Shown: piece after piece, positions 1 through 7,536 of the stretch
How positions within the stretch are numbered: position 1 is the first letter of the stretch
Layout of the letters: each line of letters begins with the position of its first letter
Assembly: GCA_964539745.1 (NCBI GenBank)
Contig: CAZIJU010000059.1
Span: forward strand, 1 to 21,990
Source: DSNY01 sp964539745
GTDB lineage: Bacteria; Pseudomonadota; Gammaproteobacteria; Burkholderiales; Burkholderiaceae_F
Length of the DNA: 21,990 bases
Direction: 5' to 3'
Translations under genes and position numbers: made by a program
Notes under the pieces: generated by a model
The model's database searches: none
Seen by the model: the letters and a program-made list of their open reading frames with translations, nothing else
Told to the model about the DNA's origin: nothing

Positions 1-1
1 G

Positions 2-946
2 GTGTGGGACGTCGACTCGATCTACAAGGTGCCGTCGATGCTGCACAAGCAGGGGCTCGACGAGATCGTCTGCTTCGCGCTCGGCATCGTCTCGCGACCG
101 GCCGACCTCGCCGCGTGGGACAGCCTCGTCTACGCGCTCGAGCATCCCGAGAGCGAAGTGCGCATCGGCATGGTCGGCAAGTACGTCGACCTGTCGGACT
201 CGTACAAGTCGTTGAACGAAGCGCTGACGCATGCCGGCATCCACACGCGCATGCGCGTGACGATCGAGTACGTCGATTCCGAGCAGATCGAGCGCGAAGG
301 CACCGCCGCGCTGAAGGACCTCGACGCGATCCTCGTGCCCGGCGGCTTCGGCAAGCGGGGCACCGAGGGCAAGATCCGCGCGATCCAGTTCGCGCGCGAG
401 AACAGGGTTCCTTACCTCGGCATCTGCCTTGGCATGCAGCTGGCGACGATCGAGTTCGCGCGCAACGTGTGCGGACTGACGGGCGCCAACTCGACCGAAT
501 TCGATCCGGACACGCCGCACCCGGTCGTGGCGCTGATCACCGAGTGGACCGATCGCACCGGGCGCATCGAGCGGCGCAGCGACAAATCGGATCTCGGCGG
601 GACGATGCGCCTCGGCGCGCAGAAGTGTCCGGTCGAGCCAGGCACGCTCGCCTGGCGGATCTACGGAGCGGAGGTCAACGAAAGGCACCGGCATCGCTAC
701 GAGGTCAACAATGCGTACGTCGCGATGCTCGAGGCGAAGGGCTACAAGGTATCGGCGCGCACGCCGACCGAGAACCTGCCGGAGATCATGGAGCTGCCGG
801 GGCACCCGTTCTTCATCGGCGTGCAGTTCCACCCGGAGTTCACCAGCACGCCGCGCGGCGGGCATCCGCTGTTCAGGGCGTACGTCGAGGCCGCCCTCGC
901 TTACGCGAAGGCGCGACGCGCCGCCGCGCTGCAGAAAGTCGCGTGA
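2..946 (+). CDS. pyrG: CTP synthase, C-terminal part (5' end outside window)
   Basis: CTP synthase makes CTP from UTP, ATP and glutamine in the cytoplasm. The visible 314 residues are the end of the synthetase domain (WDVDSIYKVP, then LHKQGLDEIV) followed by the class I glutamine amidotransferase domain from about residue 52. The oxyanion-region motif PGGFGKRG is at about 113-120. The glutaminase triad is Cys142 in GICLGMQ, with His277 and Glu279 in FHPEF. Full-length enzymes are about 545 residues, so roughly 230 N-terminal residues lie upstream of the window; the GTG at position 2 is an internal valine, not a start. The gene leads a plus-strand run with kdsA, eno and ftsB, an arrangement common in Betaproteobacteria. 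Nothing is broken in the visible part. Identification is very secure. Confidence 0.97.
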   Translation: MWDVDSIYKVPSMLHKQGLDEIVCFALGIVSRPADLAAWDSLVYALEHPESEVRIGMVGKYVDLSDSYKSLNEALTHAGIHTRMRVTIEYVDSEQIEREGTAALKDLDAILVPGGFGKRGTEGKIRAIQFARENRVPYLGICLGMQLATIEFARNVCGLTGANSTEFDPDTPHPVVALITEWTDRTGRIERRSDKSDLGGTMRLGAQKCPVEPGTLAWRIYGAEVNERHRHRYEVNNAYVAMLEAKGYKVSARTPTENLPEIMELPGHPFFIGVQFHPEFTSTPRGGHPLFRAYVEAALAYAKARRAAALQKVA

Positions 947-962
947 TGAGGCTGCGCCTCAT
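946..962. repeat. short perfect hairpin at the pyrG stop
   Basis: ATGAGGC (946-952) and GCCTCAT (956-962) form a perfect 7-bp stem with a 3-base loop, starting on the last base of the pyrG stop codon. No T-run follows, so it is not a classical Rho-independent terminator. It may protect or pause the transcript between pyrG and kdsA. Confidence 0.45.
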
Positions 963-1002
963 CCCCTCACCCCCGGCCCCTCTCCCGCCAGGCGGGCGAG
1001 GG
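962..1002. repeat. REP-like intergenic palindrome
   Basis: A C-rich stretch (CCCTCACCCCCGGCCCC) runs into an inverted repeat: CCCTCTCCCGCC (978-989) pairs with GGCGGGCGAGGG (991-1002), with one mismatch. The composition matches a dispersed intergenic element found in many Gamma- and Betaproteobacteria (a CCCTCACCCC-type lead followed by a CTCTCCC/GGGAGAG hairpin). No second copy occurs in this window. It lies in the 85-bp gap between pyrG and kdsA. Confidence 0.6.
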
Positions 1003-1031
1003 CAGGCATTTCTGCTTCGCAGAGGTGTGAA

Positions 1032-1886
1032 GTGAGGCTGTGCGGTTTCGAGGTCGGACTCGACCGTCCGTTGTTTCTGATCGCCGGGCCGTGCGTGGTC
1101 GAGACCGAGGCTTTGGCGCTGGACACCGCCGGCCAGCTCAAGGAGATCACGGCTTCGCTCGGCATCCCGTTCATTTACAAGTCGAGCTACGACAAGGCCA
1201 ACCGCAGTTCGGGAAAGAGTTTCCGCGGACTCGGCATCGACGAAGGCTTGCGCATCCTGGCGGAAGTGAAGCGGAAGATCGGCGTGCCGGTGCTGACCGA
1301 CGTGCACGGCGAGGATGAGGTACCCGTCGCGGCGCAGGTGGTCGACGTGATCCAGACGCCGGCGTTCTTGTGCCGGCAGACCGACTTCATCCGCGCCTGC
1401 GCGGTTAGCGGCAAGCCGGTCAACATCAAGAAGGGCCAGTTCCTCGCGCCGCACGACATGAAGAACGTGATCGACAAGGCGCGCGAGGCGGCGCGCGAGG
1501 CGGGGTTGTCGGAAGACCGCTTCCTCGCCTGCGAGCGTGGCGCGAGCTTCGGCTACAACAACCTCGTGTCCGACATGCGGTCGCTCGCGATCATGCGCGA
1601 GACCGGCTGCCCGGTCGTGTTCGACGCCACCCACTCGGTGCAGTTGCCGGGCGGGCAGGGCACCTCCAGCGGCGGCCAGCGCGAGTTCGTGCCGGTGCTT
1701 GCACGCGCGGCGGTGGCGGTCGGCATCGCGGGCATCTTCATGGAAACGCATCCCGATCCGAAGAACGCAAAGTCAGACGGTCCGAACGCGGTGCCGCTGA
1801 ACCGCATGCGCGAACTGCTTGCGACGCTGGTCGAGCTCGACCGCGTGACCAAGAAGAACGGATTCATCGAGACCGACTTCAACTGA
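1032..1886 (+). CDS. kdsA: 3-deoxy-D-manno-octulosonate 8-phosphate synthase
   Basis: KdsA condenses phosphoenolpyruvate with arabinose 5-phosphate to KDO 8-phosphate, the precursor of the lipopolysaccharide core sugar KDO. The 284 residues have the family length and motifs: AGPCVVE (18-24), KANRSS (55-60), QTPAFLCRQTDF (108-119), NIKKGQF (131-137), FDATHSVQLPG (197-207) and NAKSDGPN (245-252). The start is GTG at 1032, giving an N terminus (M)RLCGFEVGLD that fits family members. An AGAGG ribosome binding site ends 6 bases before it, and longer in-frame extensions run into pyrG. Cys21, His201, Glu238 and Asp249 match the metal ligands of the metal-dependent class (Aquifex Cys11, His185, Glu222, Asp233); the E. 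coli enzyme has Asn instead of this Cys. Confidence 0.96.
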   Translation: MRLCGFEVGLDRPLFLIAGPCVVETEALALDTAGQLKEITASLGIPFIYKSSYDKANRSSGKSFRGLGIDEGLRILAEVKRKIGVPVLTDVHGEDEVPVAAQVVDVIQTPAFLCRQTDFIRACAVSGKPVNIKKGQFLAPHDMKNVIDKAREAAREAGLSEDRFLACERGASFGYNNLVSDMRSLAIMRETGCPVVFDATHSVQLPGGQGTSSGGQREFVPVLARAAVAVGIAGIFMETHPDPKNAKSDGPNAVPLNRMRELLATLVELDRVTKKNGFIETDFN

Positions 1887-1902
1887 GGAACGGCCGCCAC
1901 GC

Positions 1903-2211
1903 ATGCCCGCCTACATCATCGCCGACGTCGAGGTCACCGATCCGACGCAGTACGAGGAATACAAGAAGCTTTCGACCGCGGCGATGCAGGCGCACGGCGC
2001 GGAAGTGCTGGTGCGCGGCGGCCGCACCGAACCGCTCGAGGGCCGCGCGCCGCACCGCGTCGTCGTGCTCAGGTTTCCGTCGATCGAGGCCGCGCGCGCG
2101 TTCTACGACTCGTCCGATTACGCGCGCGCCCGCGCAGCACGCGCGGGCGCGGCGATCATGAACATGTTCATCGTCGAAGGGCTGGCTCAGCCAGACAACA
2201 ACAAACCATGA
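1903..2211 (+). CDS. DUF1330 domain protein
   Basis: A 102-residue protein that is essentially one DUF1330 domain (dimeric alpha-beta barrel fold): it opens with MPAYIIADVEVTDP, has the central GGRTEPLEG segment at about 39-47, and the conserved RFPSIEAARAFYDS stretch at about 58-71. The biochemical function of the family is not established. It begins 17 bases after kdsA, with a GAGG overlapping the kdsA stop codon about 14 bases upstream, which is rather far. Its stop overlaps the eno start as ATGA (2208-2211), so the two are probably translationally coupled. A DUF1330 gene between kdsA and eno recurs in Betaproteobacteria; the reason is unknown. Confidence 0.88.
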   Translation: MPAYIIADVEVTDPTQYEEYKKLSTAAMQAHGAEVLVRGGRTEPLEGRAPHRVVVLRFPSIEAARAFYDSSDYARARAARAGAAIMNMFIVEGLAQPDNNKP

Positions 2212-3491
2212 GTGCCATCGTTGACATCATCGGCCGCGAGATCCTGGATTCGCGCGGCAACCCCACCGTCGAGTGCGACGTGCTGCTCGAGTCCGGCGTG
2301 ATGGGCCGCGCGGCGGTTCCGTCCGGCGCATCGACCGGCTCGCGCGAGGCGATCGAACTGCGCGACGGCGACAAGGGCCGTTACGGCGGCCGCGGCGTGC
2401 TCAAGGCGGTCGAGAACATCAACACCGAGATCTCGGAAGCGGTGATGGGCCTGGAGGCGAACGAGCAGGCCTTCCTCGACCGGACTTTGATCGATCTGGA
2501 CGGCACCGAGAACAAGTCGCGGCTCGGCGCCAATGCGATCCTCGCCGTGTCGATGGCCGTCGCGAAGGCCGCGGCCGAAGAGGCGGGGCTGCCGCTGTAC
2601 CGCTATTTCGGCGGAAGCGGGGCGATGCAGATGCCGGTGCCGATGATGAACGTGATCAACGGCGGCGCGCATGCGAACAACAACCTCGACCTGCAGGAGT
2701 TCATGATCGTGCCGGTCGGGGCGGCCAGTTTCGCAGATGCGCTGCGCTACGGCGCCGAGGTCTTCCACGCGCTGAAGAAACTGATCCACGAAAAGGGCAT
2801 GAGCACCGCCGTCGGCGACGAGGGCGGGTTCGCGCCGAACGTCAGCAACCACGAGGCGGCGATCCAGTTGATCCTCGATGCGGTCGACAAGGCTGGCTAC
2901 GAAGCCGGCAGCCAGATCGCGCTCGCACTCGATTGCGCTGCGAGCGAGTTCTACCGCGACGGCAAGTACCACCTCGAAGCGGAGCAGCTCGCTCTTGACG
3001 CGAAGGGTTTCACCGACCTGCTCGCGACCTGGTGCGACAAGTACCCGATCGTGTCGGTCGAGGACGGCATGGCCGAGAACGACTGGGACGGCTGGGAACA
3101 CCTGACCCGAACGCTCGGCGGCCGCGTTCAGCTCGTCGGCGACGACATTTTCGTCACCAACACGCGAATCCTGCGCGAAGGGATCAAGCGCGGGGTGGCC
3201 AACTCGATCCTGATCAAGATCAACCAGATCGGCACGCTGACCGAGACGTTCGCCGCGATCGAAATGGCCAAACGCGCAGGCTATACGGCGGTCATCAGCC
3301 ACCGCTCCGGCGAGACGGAGGACGCGACGATCGCCGACATCGCCGTCGGAACCAACGCGCTGCAGATCAAGACCGGATCGTTGAGCCGCTCCGACCGCAT
3401 CGCCAAGTACAACCAGCTGCTGCGCATCGAAGAGGATCTCGGCGACGTCGCGAGCTTCCCGGGGCGCGGGGCGTTCTACAACCTGAGGTAG
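2208..3491 (+). CDS. eno: enolase (phosphopyruvate hydratase)
   Basis: Enolase interconverts 2-phosphoglycerate and phosphoenolpyruvate in glycolysis; in many bacteria it is also a degradosome component. The 427 residues match the family length. Visible motifs in order are ILDSRGNPTVE near the N terminus, PSGASTG, GANAILAVSMA, NGGAHANNNLDLQEFM, GDEGGFAPN with a catalytic glutamate, the Mg ligands in ALDCA, SVEDG and VGDD, the catalytic lysine in IKINQIGT, and the signature SHRSGETED followed by KTGSLSRSDRIAKYNQ. The start codon overlaps the stop of the DUF1330 gene by 4 bases. Next to kdsA it sits beside a consumer of its product phosphoenolpyruvate. No anomaly seen. Confidence 0.98.
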   Translation: MSAIVDIIGREILDSRGNPTVECDVLLESGVMGRAAVPSGASTGSREAIELRDGDKGRYGGRGVLKAVENINTEISEAVMGLEANEQAFLDRTLIDLDGTENKSRLGANAILAVSMAVAKAAAEEAGLPLYRYFGGSGAMQMPVPMMNVINGGAHANNNLDLQEFMIVPVGAASFADALRYGAEVFHALKKLIHEKGMSTAVGDEGGFAPNVSNHEAAIQLILDAVDKAGYEAGSQIALALDCAASEFYRDGKYHLEAEQLALDAKGFTDLLATWCDKYPIVSVEDGMAENDWDGWEHLTRTLGGRVQLVGDDIFVTNTRILREGIKRGVANSILIKINQIGTLTETFAAIEMAKRAGYTAVISHRSGETEDATIADIAVGTNALQIKTGSLSRSDRIAKYNQLLRIEEDLGDVASFPGRGAFYNLR

Positions 3492-3501
3492 CCGATCGGC
3501 G

Positions 3502-3798
3502 ATGCGCGCGCTGACCGTCGCCCTCGGCGTACTGCTGCTCGCGATCCAGTGGCCGTTGTGGTTCGGCAAGGGCGGCTGGCTGCGCGTATGGGAGCTTCAG
3601 CGCAGCGTCGAGGCGCAGCGGCACGACAACGCGGCGCTCGCGGCGCGCAATGCGGCGCTCGCCGCCGAAGTGCGCAGCCTGAAGGAGGGACGCGAGGCGA
3701 TCGAGGAGCGCGCGCGGCAGCAATTGAACATGATCCGCAGCGACGAGCTGTTCTTCCAGTTCGTCACGCCACCGCAACCGGCCATCGCCGAGAAGTAG
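3502..3798 (+). CDS. ftsB: cell division protein FtsB
   Basis: FtsB is a small bitopic inner-membrane protein that, with FtsL and FtsQ, links the early divisome to septal peptidoglycan synthesis. The 98-residue product has a very short cytoplasmic end, one hydrophobic segment (about residues 4-20), then a heptad-rich, alanine- and glutamate-rich coiled coil (about 30-75), and the family's LNMIRSDELFFQF stretch near the end. It starts 10 bases after the eno stop; eno-ftsB adjacency is widely conserved in Proteobacteria. The 10 bases including the last stop base form a palindrome (GCCGATCGGC, 3491-3500), with GAGG just upstream of it as a distant ribosome site. Confidence 0.92.
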   Translation: MRALTVALGVLLLAIQWPLWFGKGGWLRVWELQRSVEAQRHDNAALAARNAALAAEVRSLKEGREAIEERARQQLNMIRSDELFFQFVTPPQPAIAEK

Positions 3799-3802
3799 CC
3801 GA

Positions 3803-5107
3803 ATGAATCTGTATGCCAAGCTCGTCGCGCGCGAACGCGAGGGCCGGCCGCTGAAGGTCGGCCTGATCGGCGCCGGCAAGTTCGGTTCGATGTACGCCTC
3901 GCAGGTGCGGCGCACGCCCGGTGCGCGGCTCGCGATCGTGGCCGATCTCGACGTCGGCCGCGCGCGCGAGGCGCTGCGCCGCGTCGGCTGGACCGGCGAC
4001 GAGCTGGCAGGCGTGCGGTTCACCGACGACAGCCGGGCGTTGATCGCATCGGACGACGTCGAAATCGTCATCGACGCCACCGGCTCGCCCGCGGCGGGAA
4101 TCGCGCACGTGCTCGCATGCTGCGCGCACCGCAAGCACGTCGTGATGGTCAATGTCGAGGCCGACGCGCTGGCCGGCCCCTTGCTCGCGCGCCGCGCGCG
4201 CGAGGCCGGGATCGTCTATTCGCTCGCCTACGGCGATCAGCCGGCGCTGGTGTGCGAGCTCGTGGACTGGGCGCGCGCGTGCGGATTCGAGGTCATTGCC
4301 GCCGGCAAGGGAACGAAGTACCTGCCCGCGTATCACGCGTCCACACCCGACACGGTGTGGGCGCATTACGGGCTGACCCTCGAAGACGCGCGCGCCGGTG
4401 GCCTGAACGCACAGATGTTCAATTCGTTTCTCGACGGCACCAAAAGCGCGATCGAGATGTGCGCGGTGGCCAACGCCACCGGGCTGGCGGTGCCCGCGGG
4501 ACTCTCTTTCCCGCCCTGCGGCGTCGACGACCTGCCGCGGGTGCTGCGGCCGCGCGAGGAGGGCGGGGTGCTCGCGCATCGCGGCCAGGTCGAGGTGGTC
4601 TCCAGCCTCGAACGCGATGGGCGTCCCGTGAATCGCGACCTGCGCTGGGGCGTGTACGTGACCTTCGCCGCCGGCAGCGACTACGTCGAGCGCTGCTTCA
4701 GGGAGTACGGGCTGGTCACCGATCCGAGCGGGCGGTACACGGCGCTGTACAAGCCGTATCACCTGATCGGGCTGGAGCTCGGCATCAGCGTGGCCAGCGT
4801 GGGCCTGCGCGGCGAGCCGACCGGTGCGCCGATCGGCTTCAACGCCGACGTGGTGGCGGTGGCCAAGCGCGATCTGCGCGCGGGCGATCTGCTCGACGGC
4901 GAGGGCGGCTACACCGTCTTCGGCAAGCTGGTGCCGGCGGCCGATTCGCTGCGTATCGGCGCTCTGCCGATCGGGCTGGCGCACAAGGTGAGGCTGACGC
5001 GCGAGGTCGCCGCGGCCGCGGTCGTGCGCTGGACGGACGTCGACATCGACGAGGGCGATCCCGCGGTCCGCTTCCGGCGCGAGATGGAACGGTCGACCGC
5101 GCCGTGA
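3803..5107 (+). CDS. predicted NAD(P)-dependent dehydrogenase with C-terminal SAF domain (COG4091-like)
   Basis: A 434-residue cytoplasmic protein. Residues about 17-150 form a Rossmann fold with the dinucleotide motif GLIGAGKFG (Gly23, Gly25, Gly28) and an acidic residue after the second strand (VADLD). The middle resembles the homoserine-dehydrogenase type fold of the COG4091 'predicted homoserine dehydrogenase' group (KGTKYLPAYHASTPDT, then FNSFLDGTKSAIEM). The last 90 residues (from about 345, GFNADVVAVAKRDLRAGD) are an SAF domain of the type also found in sialate synthases and some sugar-acid enzymes. The true substrate is unknown; homoserine is unlikely because the aspartokinase/HSD substrate region is not recognisable. 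It starts 4 bases after ftsB and may share its transcript. It is not usually part of the eno-ftsB core, so it is probably a local addition. Confidence 0.8.
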   Translation: MNLYAKLVAREREGRPLKVGLIGAGKFGSMYASQVRRTPGARLAIVADLDVGRAREALRRVGWTGDELAGVRFTDDSRALIASDDVEIVIDATGSPAAGIAHVLACCAHRKHVVMVNVEADALAGPLLARRAREAGIVYSLAYGDQPALVCELVDWARACGFEVIAAGKGTKYLPAYHASTPDTVWAHYGLTLEDARAGGLNAQMFNSFLDGTKSAIEMCAVANATGLAVPAGLSFPPCGVDDLPRVLRPREEGGVLAHRGQVEVVSSLERDGRPVNRDLRWGVYVTFAAGSDYVERCFREYGLVTDPSGRYTALYKPYHLIGLELGISVASVGLRGEPTGAPIGFNADVVAVAKRDLRAGDLLDGEGGYTVFGKLVPAADSLRIGALPIGLAHKVRLTREVAAAAVVRWTDVDIDEGDPAVRFRREMERSTAP

Positions 5108-5112
5108 CGCCT

Positions 5113-5124
5113 CGCCGGCCGGCG
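5113..5124. terminator. palindrome between convergent genes, possible bidirectional terminator
   Basis: CGCCGGCCGGCG is a perfect 12-base palindrome in the 19-base gap between the convergent SAF-domain dehydrogenase and lipoprotein genes. It could fold into a short stem on either strand, but no T-run follows in either direction, so terminator function is only a guess from position. Confidence 0.3.
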
Positions 5125-5126
5125 CG

Positions 5127-5486
5127 TTATGGCCAAACGCCGTAATAGCCGAAGCCGAGCGACCAGCGCGGGCGCCAGCCCCAGTGAGGGCTCCACCAGT
5201 AACCGCCGTACGGCCACACACGGCCGTAGTGCAGATCGAAGTAGTACTGCCGGTTGGCCCGGCGCCACGCTTCGAGCTGCTCCTCGCGCTGGCGCGCCGC
5301 GTTCTGTTCGGCGAGGATCTGCGCGTTCTGTTGCGCCAACTGTCGTGCCTGCTCCGGCGTCAACGCCGGCGGCGTGATGGCTTCACTCGAGGGCAGGCGT
5401 TCGATGCGGCTGCCGTCGGGCAGCGGCGCCGTCGCGCAGCCAGCGAGCAGTCCGGCCACCAGGATCGCAATCGCGTCGCGAATCAT
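5127..5486 (-). CDS. small outer-membrane-type lipoprotein of unknown function
   Basis: A 119-residue predicted lipoprotein. The N terminus is a signal peptide with lipobox LLAGC, making Cys17 the lipidated residue; Ala at the next position favours the outer membrane. Residues about 42-76 are rich in Gln, Ala, Glu and Arg and probably helical. The last 40 residues are crowded with Trp, Tyr, Gly and Pro (YGGYWW, HWGWRPRW, FGYYG), a pattern known from many short envelope proteins. The start is well supported by an AGGAGG ribosome site 4 bases upstream (5491-5496 on the opposite strand). It is 19 bases downstream of hslO and likely co-transcribed, but a shared role is not evident. I do not recognise a characterised family. 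Confidence 0.85.
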   Translation of the reverse strand: MIRDAIAILVAGLLAGCATAPLPDGSRIERLPSSEAITPPALTPEQARQLAQQNAQILAEQNAARQREEQLEAWRRANRQYYFDLHYGRVWPYGGYWWSPHWGWRPRWSLGFGYYGVWP

Positions 5487-5505
5487 ACGTCCTCCTGCCG
5501 GGGCG

Positions 5506-6417
5506 TCAGTGCAGCGAATCCGGCGCGCCCGCCTCGGTCGACCCGGTCGAGAACAACTGAGCGACGTCGACCGCGTCGAACTCGTGGCGAGCGTTGCAGA
5601 AATCGCAGGTCACCGCCACCGAGCCGAGCTCGGCGACGATCGAGTCGATTTCGTCGCGTCCCAGCGAAACCAGCATACGTCCGATCCGCGCACGCGAGCA
5701 GGTGCATTGGAAACGGGGTGTAAGCGCCGCGACCGTATCGAGCCGCTCCTGCCAGTACAGCCGCCGCATGACCTCGTGCGGGCCGATCGACAGCAGTTCG
5801 CGTGCGTCGAGGGTGCCGGCGAGCGTGACGGCGCGCCGCCACGTCCCGCCGTCGTCGCCGGCGGGGCGTCCGCCCTGGCGCGGCAGCTGCTGCAGGAGCA
5901 ACCCCGCGGCGCCGCTGTCGTCGGCGGCCAGCCACAGGCGCGTGTCGAGCTGCTCCGAGCGGCGCATGTAACTTTCGAGCGCCTGCGCGATCGAAGCGCC
6001 CTCCAGCGGCACGATGCCCTGATACGGCTGCTGACCCGGTTGCGCATCACGGGGGTCGAGCGTGATCGCACAACGTCCGAGCCCGTTCGCGTTGACGAGC
6101 TCGCGCAGGCCGGCGCCGTCCGGCACGTGGGCGCCGCTGCGCAGCTTGGCGGTCGCGCGCAGCGCCAGATCGGGCTGGCACTCGACGACCAGCAGCTTGA
6201 CGGGCCCGTCGCCGTGGATCTGGATGATCAGCGCACCGTTGAACTTGATCGTCGTCGACAGCAGCGCCGCAGCGGCGGTCATCTCGCCGAGCAGGCGCGC
6301 GACCGGCGCCGGATAGTCGTGCAGCGCCGTCATCCGCTGCCACGCTTCGCGCAGTCGCACGGCCTCGGCGCGCACGGGCGCATCGTGAAACAGGAATTTG
6401 AGCAGAGCGTCGTTCAA
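5506..6417 (-). CDS. hslO: Hsp33 redox-regulated chaperone
   Basis: Hsp33 is a cytoplasmic holdase that is switched on when oxidative stress releases zinc from its C-terminal cysteine cluster and forms disulfides. The 303-residue product has the family N terminus (ALLKFLFHDAPVRAEAVRL) and the four switch cysteines Cys238, Cys240, Cys271 and Cys274 as CxC-x30-CxxC. The likely start is TTG at 6417, because the conserved N-terminal residues begin immediately after it. Its first two bases coincide with the stop codon of the preceding gamma-carbonic-anhydrase-like gene (TTGA overlap), and no clear ribosome site is visible, so translation is probably coupled. Identification is secure; the TTG start is less so. 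Confidence 0.95.
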   Translation of the reverse strand: MNDALLKFLFHDAPVRAEAVRLREAWQRMTALHDYPAPVARLLGEMTAAAALLSTTIKFNGALIIQIHGDGPVKLLVVECQPDLALRATAKLRSGAHVPDGAGLRELVNANGLGRCAITLDPRDAQPGQQPYQGIVPLEGASIAQALESYMRRSEQLDTRLWLAADDSGAAGLLLQQLPRQGGRPAGDDGGTWRRAVTLAGTLDARELLSIGPHEVMRRLYWQERLDTVAALTPRFQCTCSRARIGRMLVSLGRDEIDSIVAELGSVAVTCDFCNARHEFDAVDVAQLFSTGSTEAGAPDSLH

Positions 6418-7466
6418 GGCCGGTGTCCGCGCGCCACGAGCGCCTGCGCCCGTTTCAGTTCGTCAGCGTAGTCGCAGTAAGTGCCGATGGTCCCGGCGAT
6501 CATCGCACGCTTGCGATCGTCCAGGGGGCCGAGCGCGCGCGCGGGCTGGCCGCCCCACAGCGTTGCGCTCGTCAGCACCTGGCCGGGGCGCGTCGTCGCG
6601 CCGGCGGCGAGAAACACGTCGTCCTCGACCCGCGTACCACTGGCGAGCACGCTGCCGATGCCGATCAGGCAGCGATCGCCGATGATGCAGTCGGCCATTT
6701 GCACATTGTGGCCGATGGTCGTGTCGCACCCGATCTCGAGGCGACCTCCGGGACCGCAGGCGAGCAGCGAGTTGTCCTGCACGTTGCTGCGTTCGCCGAT
6801 CGCGATCTGCCCGCCGTCGGCGTCGAGGTCGCAGCCGTACCAGATGTTGACGCGCGCGGCAGCCGAGATGTCGCCGCGCAGTGTGGCGGTATTGGCGACG
6901 AACACGCTGGCGTCGAGCGGCTCGCGCAGATCGGCCGCCGGGGGCGGCGCGTTGTCGGCGGCCGCATTGCGCGCGCGCAAGGCCGTGCGGCGCCGTGCAA
7001 GTTCGCCTTCGCCAAGCGGCCGCTCGGGCTTGGCGGGTCGACCGGCGTAGACGAATCCGCCGGGCAGCCGCGAGCGCGGAAAGACCACTGCGTCGGCCGC
7101 CAGTACGGCACCCGGCTCCAGCACCGAACCGTCGAGGATGACGGCGCGTTCCTCGATCACGCAGCCGTCGCCGACCTCGCAGGCGTGCACGACCGCGTAC
7201 TCGCCGATCGTCACGTCGTCGCCGAGCAGCGTCGGATACCGGTCGTGCGCGATGTGCACGGTTGCGCGCCGGCCCATGTGCAGCCGATTGCCTGCCCGCA
7301 CGTGATGCCCGTCGGCGCGGATCACCGCGAATTGTCCGAACCAGGCGCCGGCGCCGAGTGTGGCGCGGCCGACGATCGCGGCGCCGGCGCCGAAGTGCAG
7401 CGGCGGGGCGGCGAGCTGCGGTCGTTCGCCGAGATAGGCGATCAGATTCAACGCTGCAGAAGACAT
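6414..7466 (-). CDS. tandem gamma-carbonic-anhydrase-like (left-handed beta-helix) protein, two domains
   Basis: The 350-residue protein contains two copies of the gamma-carbonic-anhydrase/YrdA fold, at about residues 22-155 and 183-315, each with hexapeptide repeats and a closing GRPAKPERPL- or GGQPARALGPL-type segment. Single-domain relatives are about 170-180 residues, so this is a duplication and fusion. In YrdA/Cam-type enzymes three histidines bind the metal. Domain 1 keeps the first and third (His71, His94) but has Glu89 at the second. Domain 2 keeps only the second (His253), with Ala236 and Ala258 at the others. The halves are therefore complementary. Activity is unproven; it could be a structural or acyltransferase-like relative. 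The gene overlaps the hslO start and is transcribed first of the three minus-strand genes here. No ribosome site is obvious before the ATG at 7466. Confidence 0.85.
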   Translation of the reverse strand: MSSAALNLIAYLGERPQLAAPPLHFGAGAAIVGRATLGAGAWFGQFAVIRADGHHVRAGNRLHMGRRATVHIAHDRYPTLLGDDVTIGEYAVVHACEVGDGCVIEERAVILDGSVLEPGAVLAADAVVFPRSRLPGGFVYAGRPAKPERPLGEGELARRRTALRARNAAADNAPPPAADLREPLDASVFVANTATLRGDISAAARVNIWYGCDLDADGGQIAIGERSNVQDNSLLACGPGGRLEIGCDTTIGHNVQMADCIIGDRCLIGIGSVLASGTRVEDDVFLAAGATTRPGQVLTSATLWGGQPARALGPLDDRKRAMIAGTIGTYCDYADELKRAQALVARGHRP

Positions 7467-7476
7467 CGAACGCAGT

Positions 7477-7533
7477 GGGCTGCGAGGCGCCGGCTGGCGT
7501 CCGAAGACCTGGGGCGCAAGGTTAGCGCAGCCC
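7477..7533. repeat. inverted repeat in the gap after hcmA
   Basis: GGGCTGCG (7477-7484) and CGCAGCCC (7526-7533) are perfect 8-bp inverted arms separated by 41 bases. They fill most of the 70-bp space between the hcmA stop and the gamma-carbonic-anhydrase-like start. It could mark the end of the hcm transcript, but the loop is long and no T-run follows. Confidence 0.3.
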
Positions 7534-7536
7534 GTC

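Noticed and set aside
2187..3569. 460-residue antisense frame across eno
   Set aside because: It is the complement of a certain enolase gene and an artefact of GC-rich codon use, with no recognisable domain.
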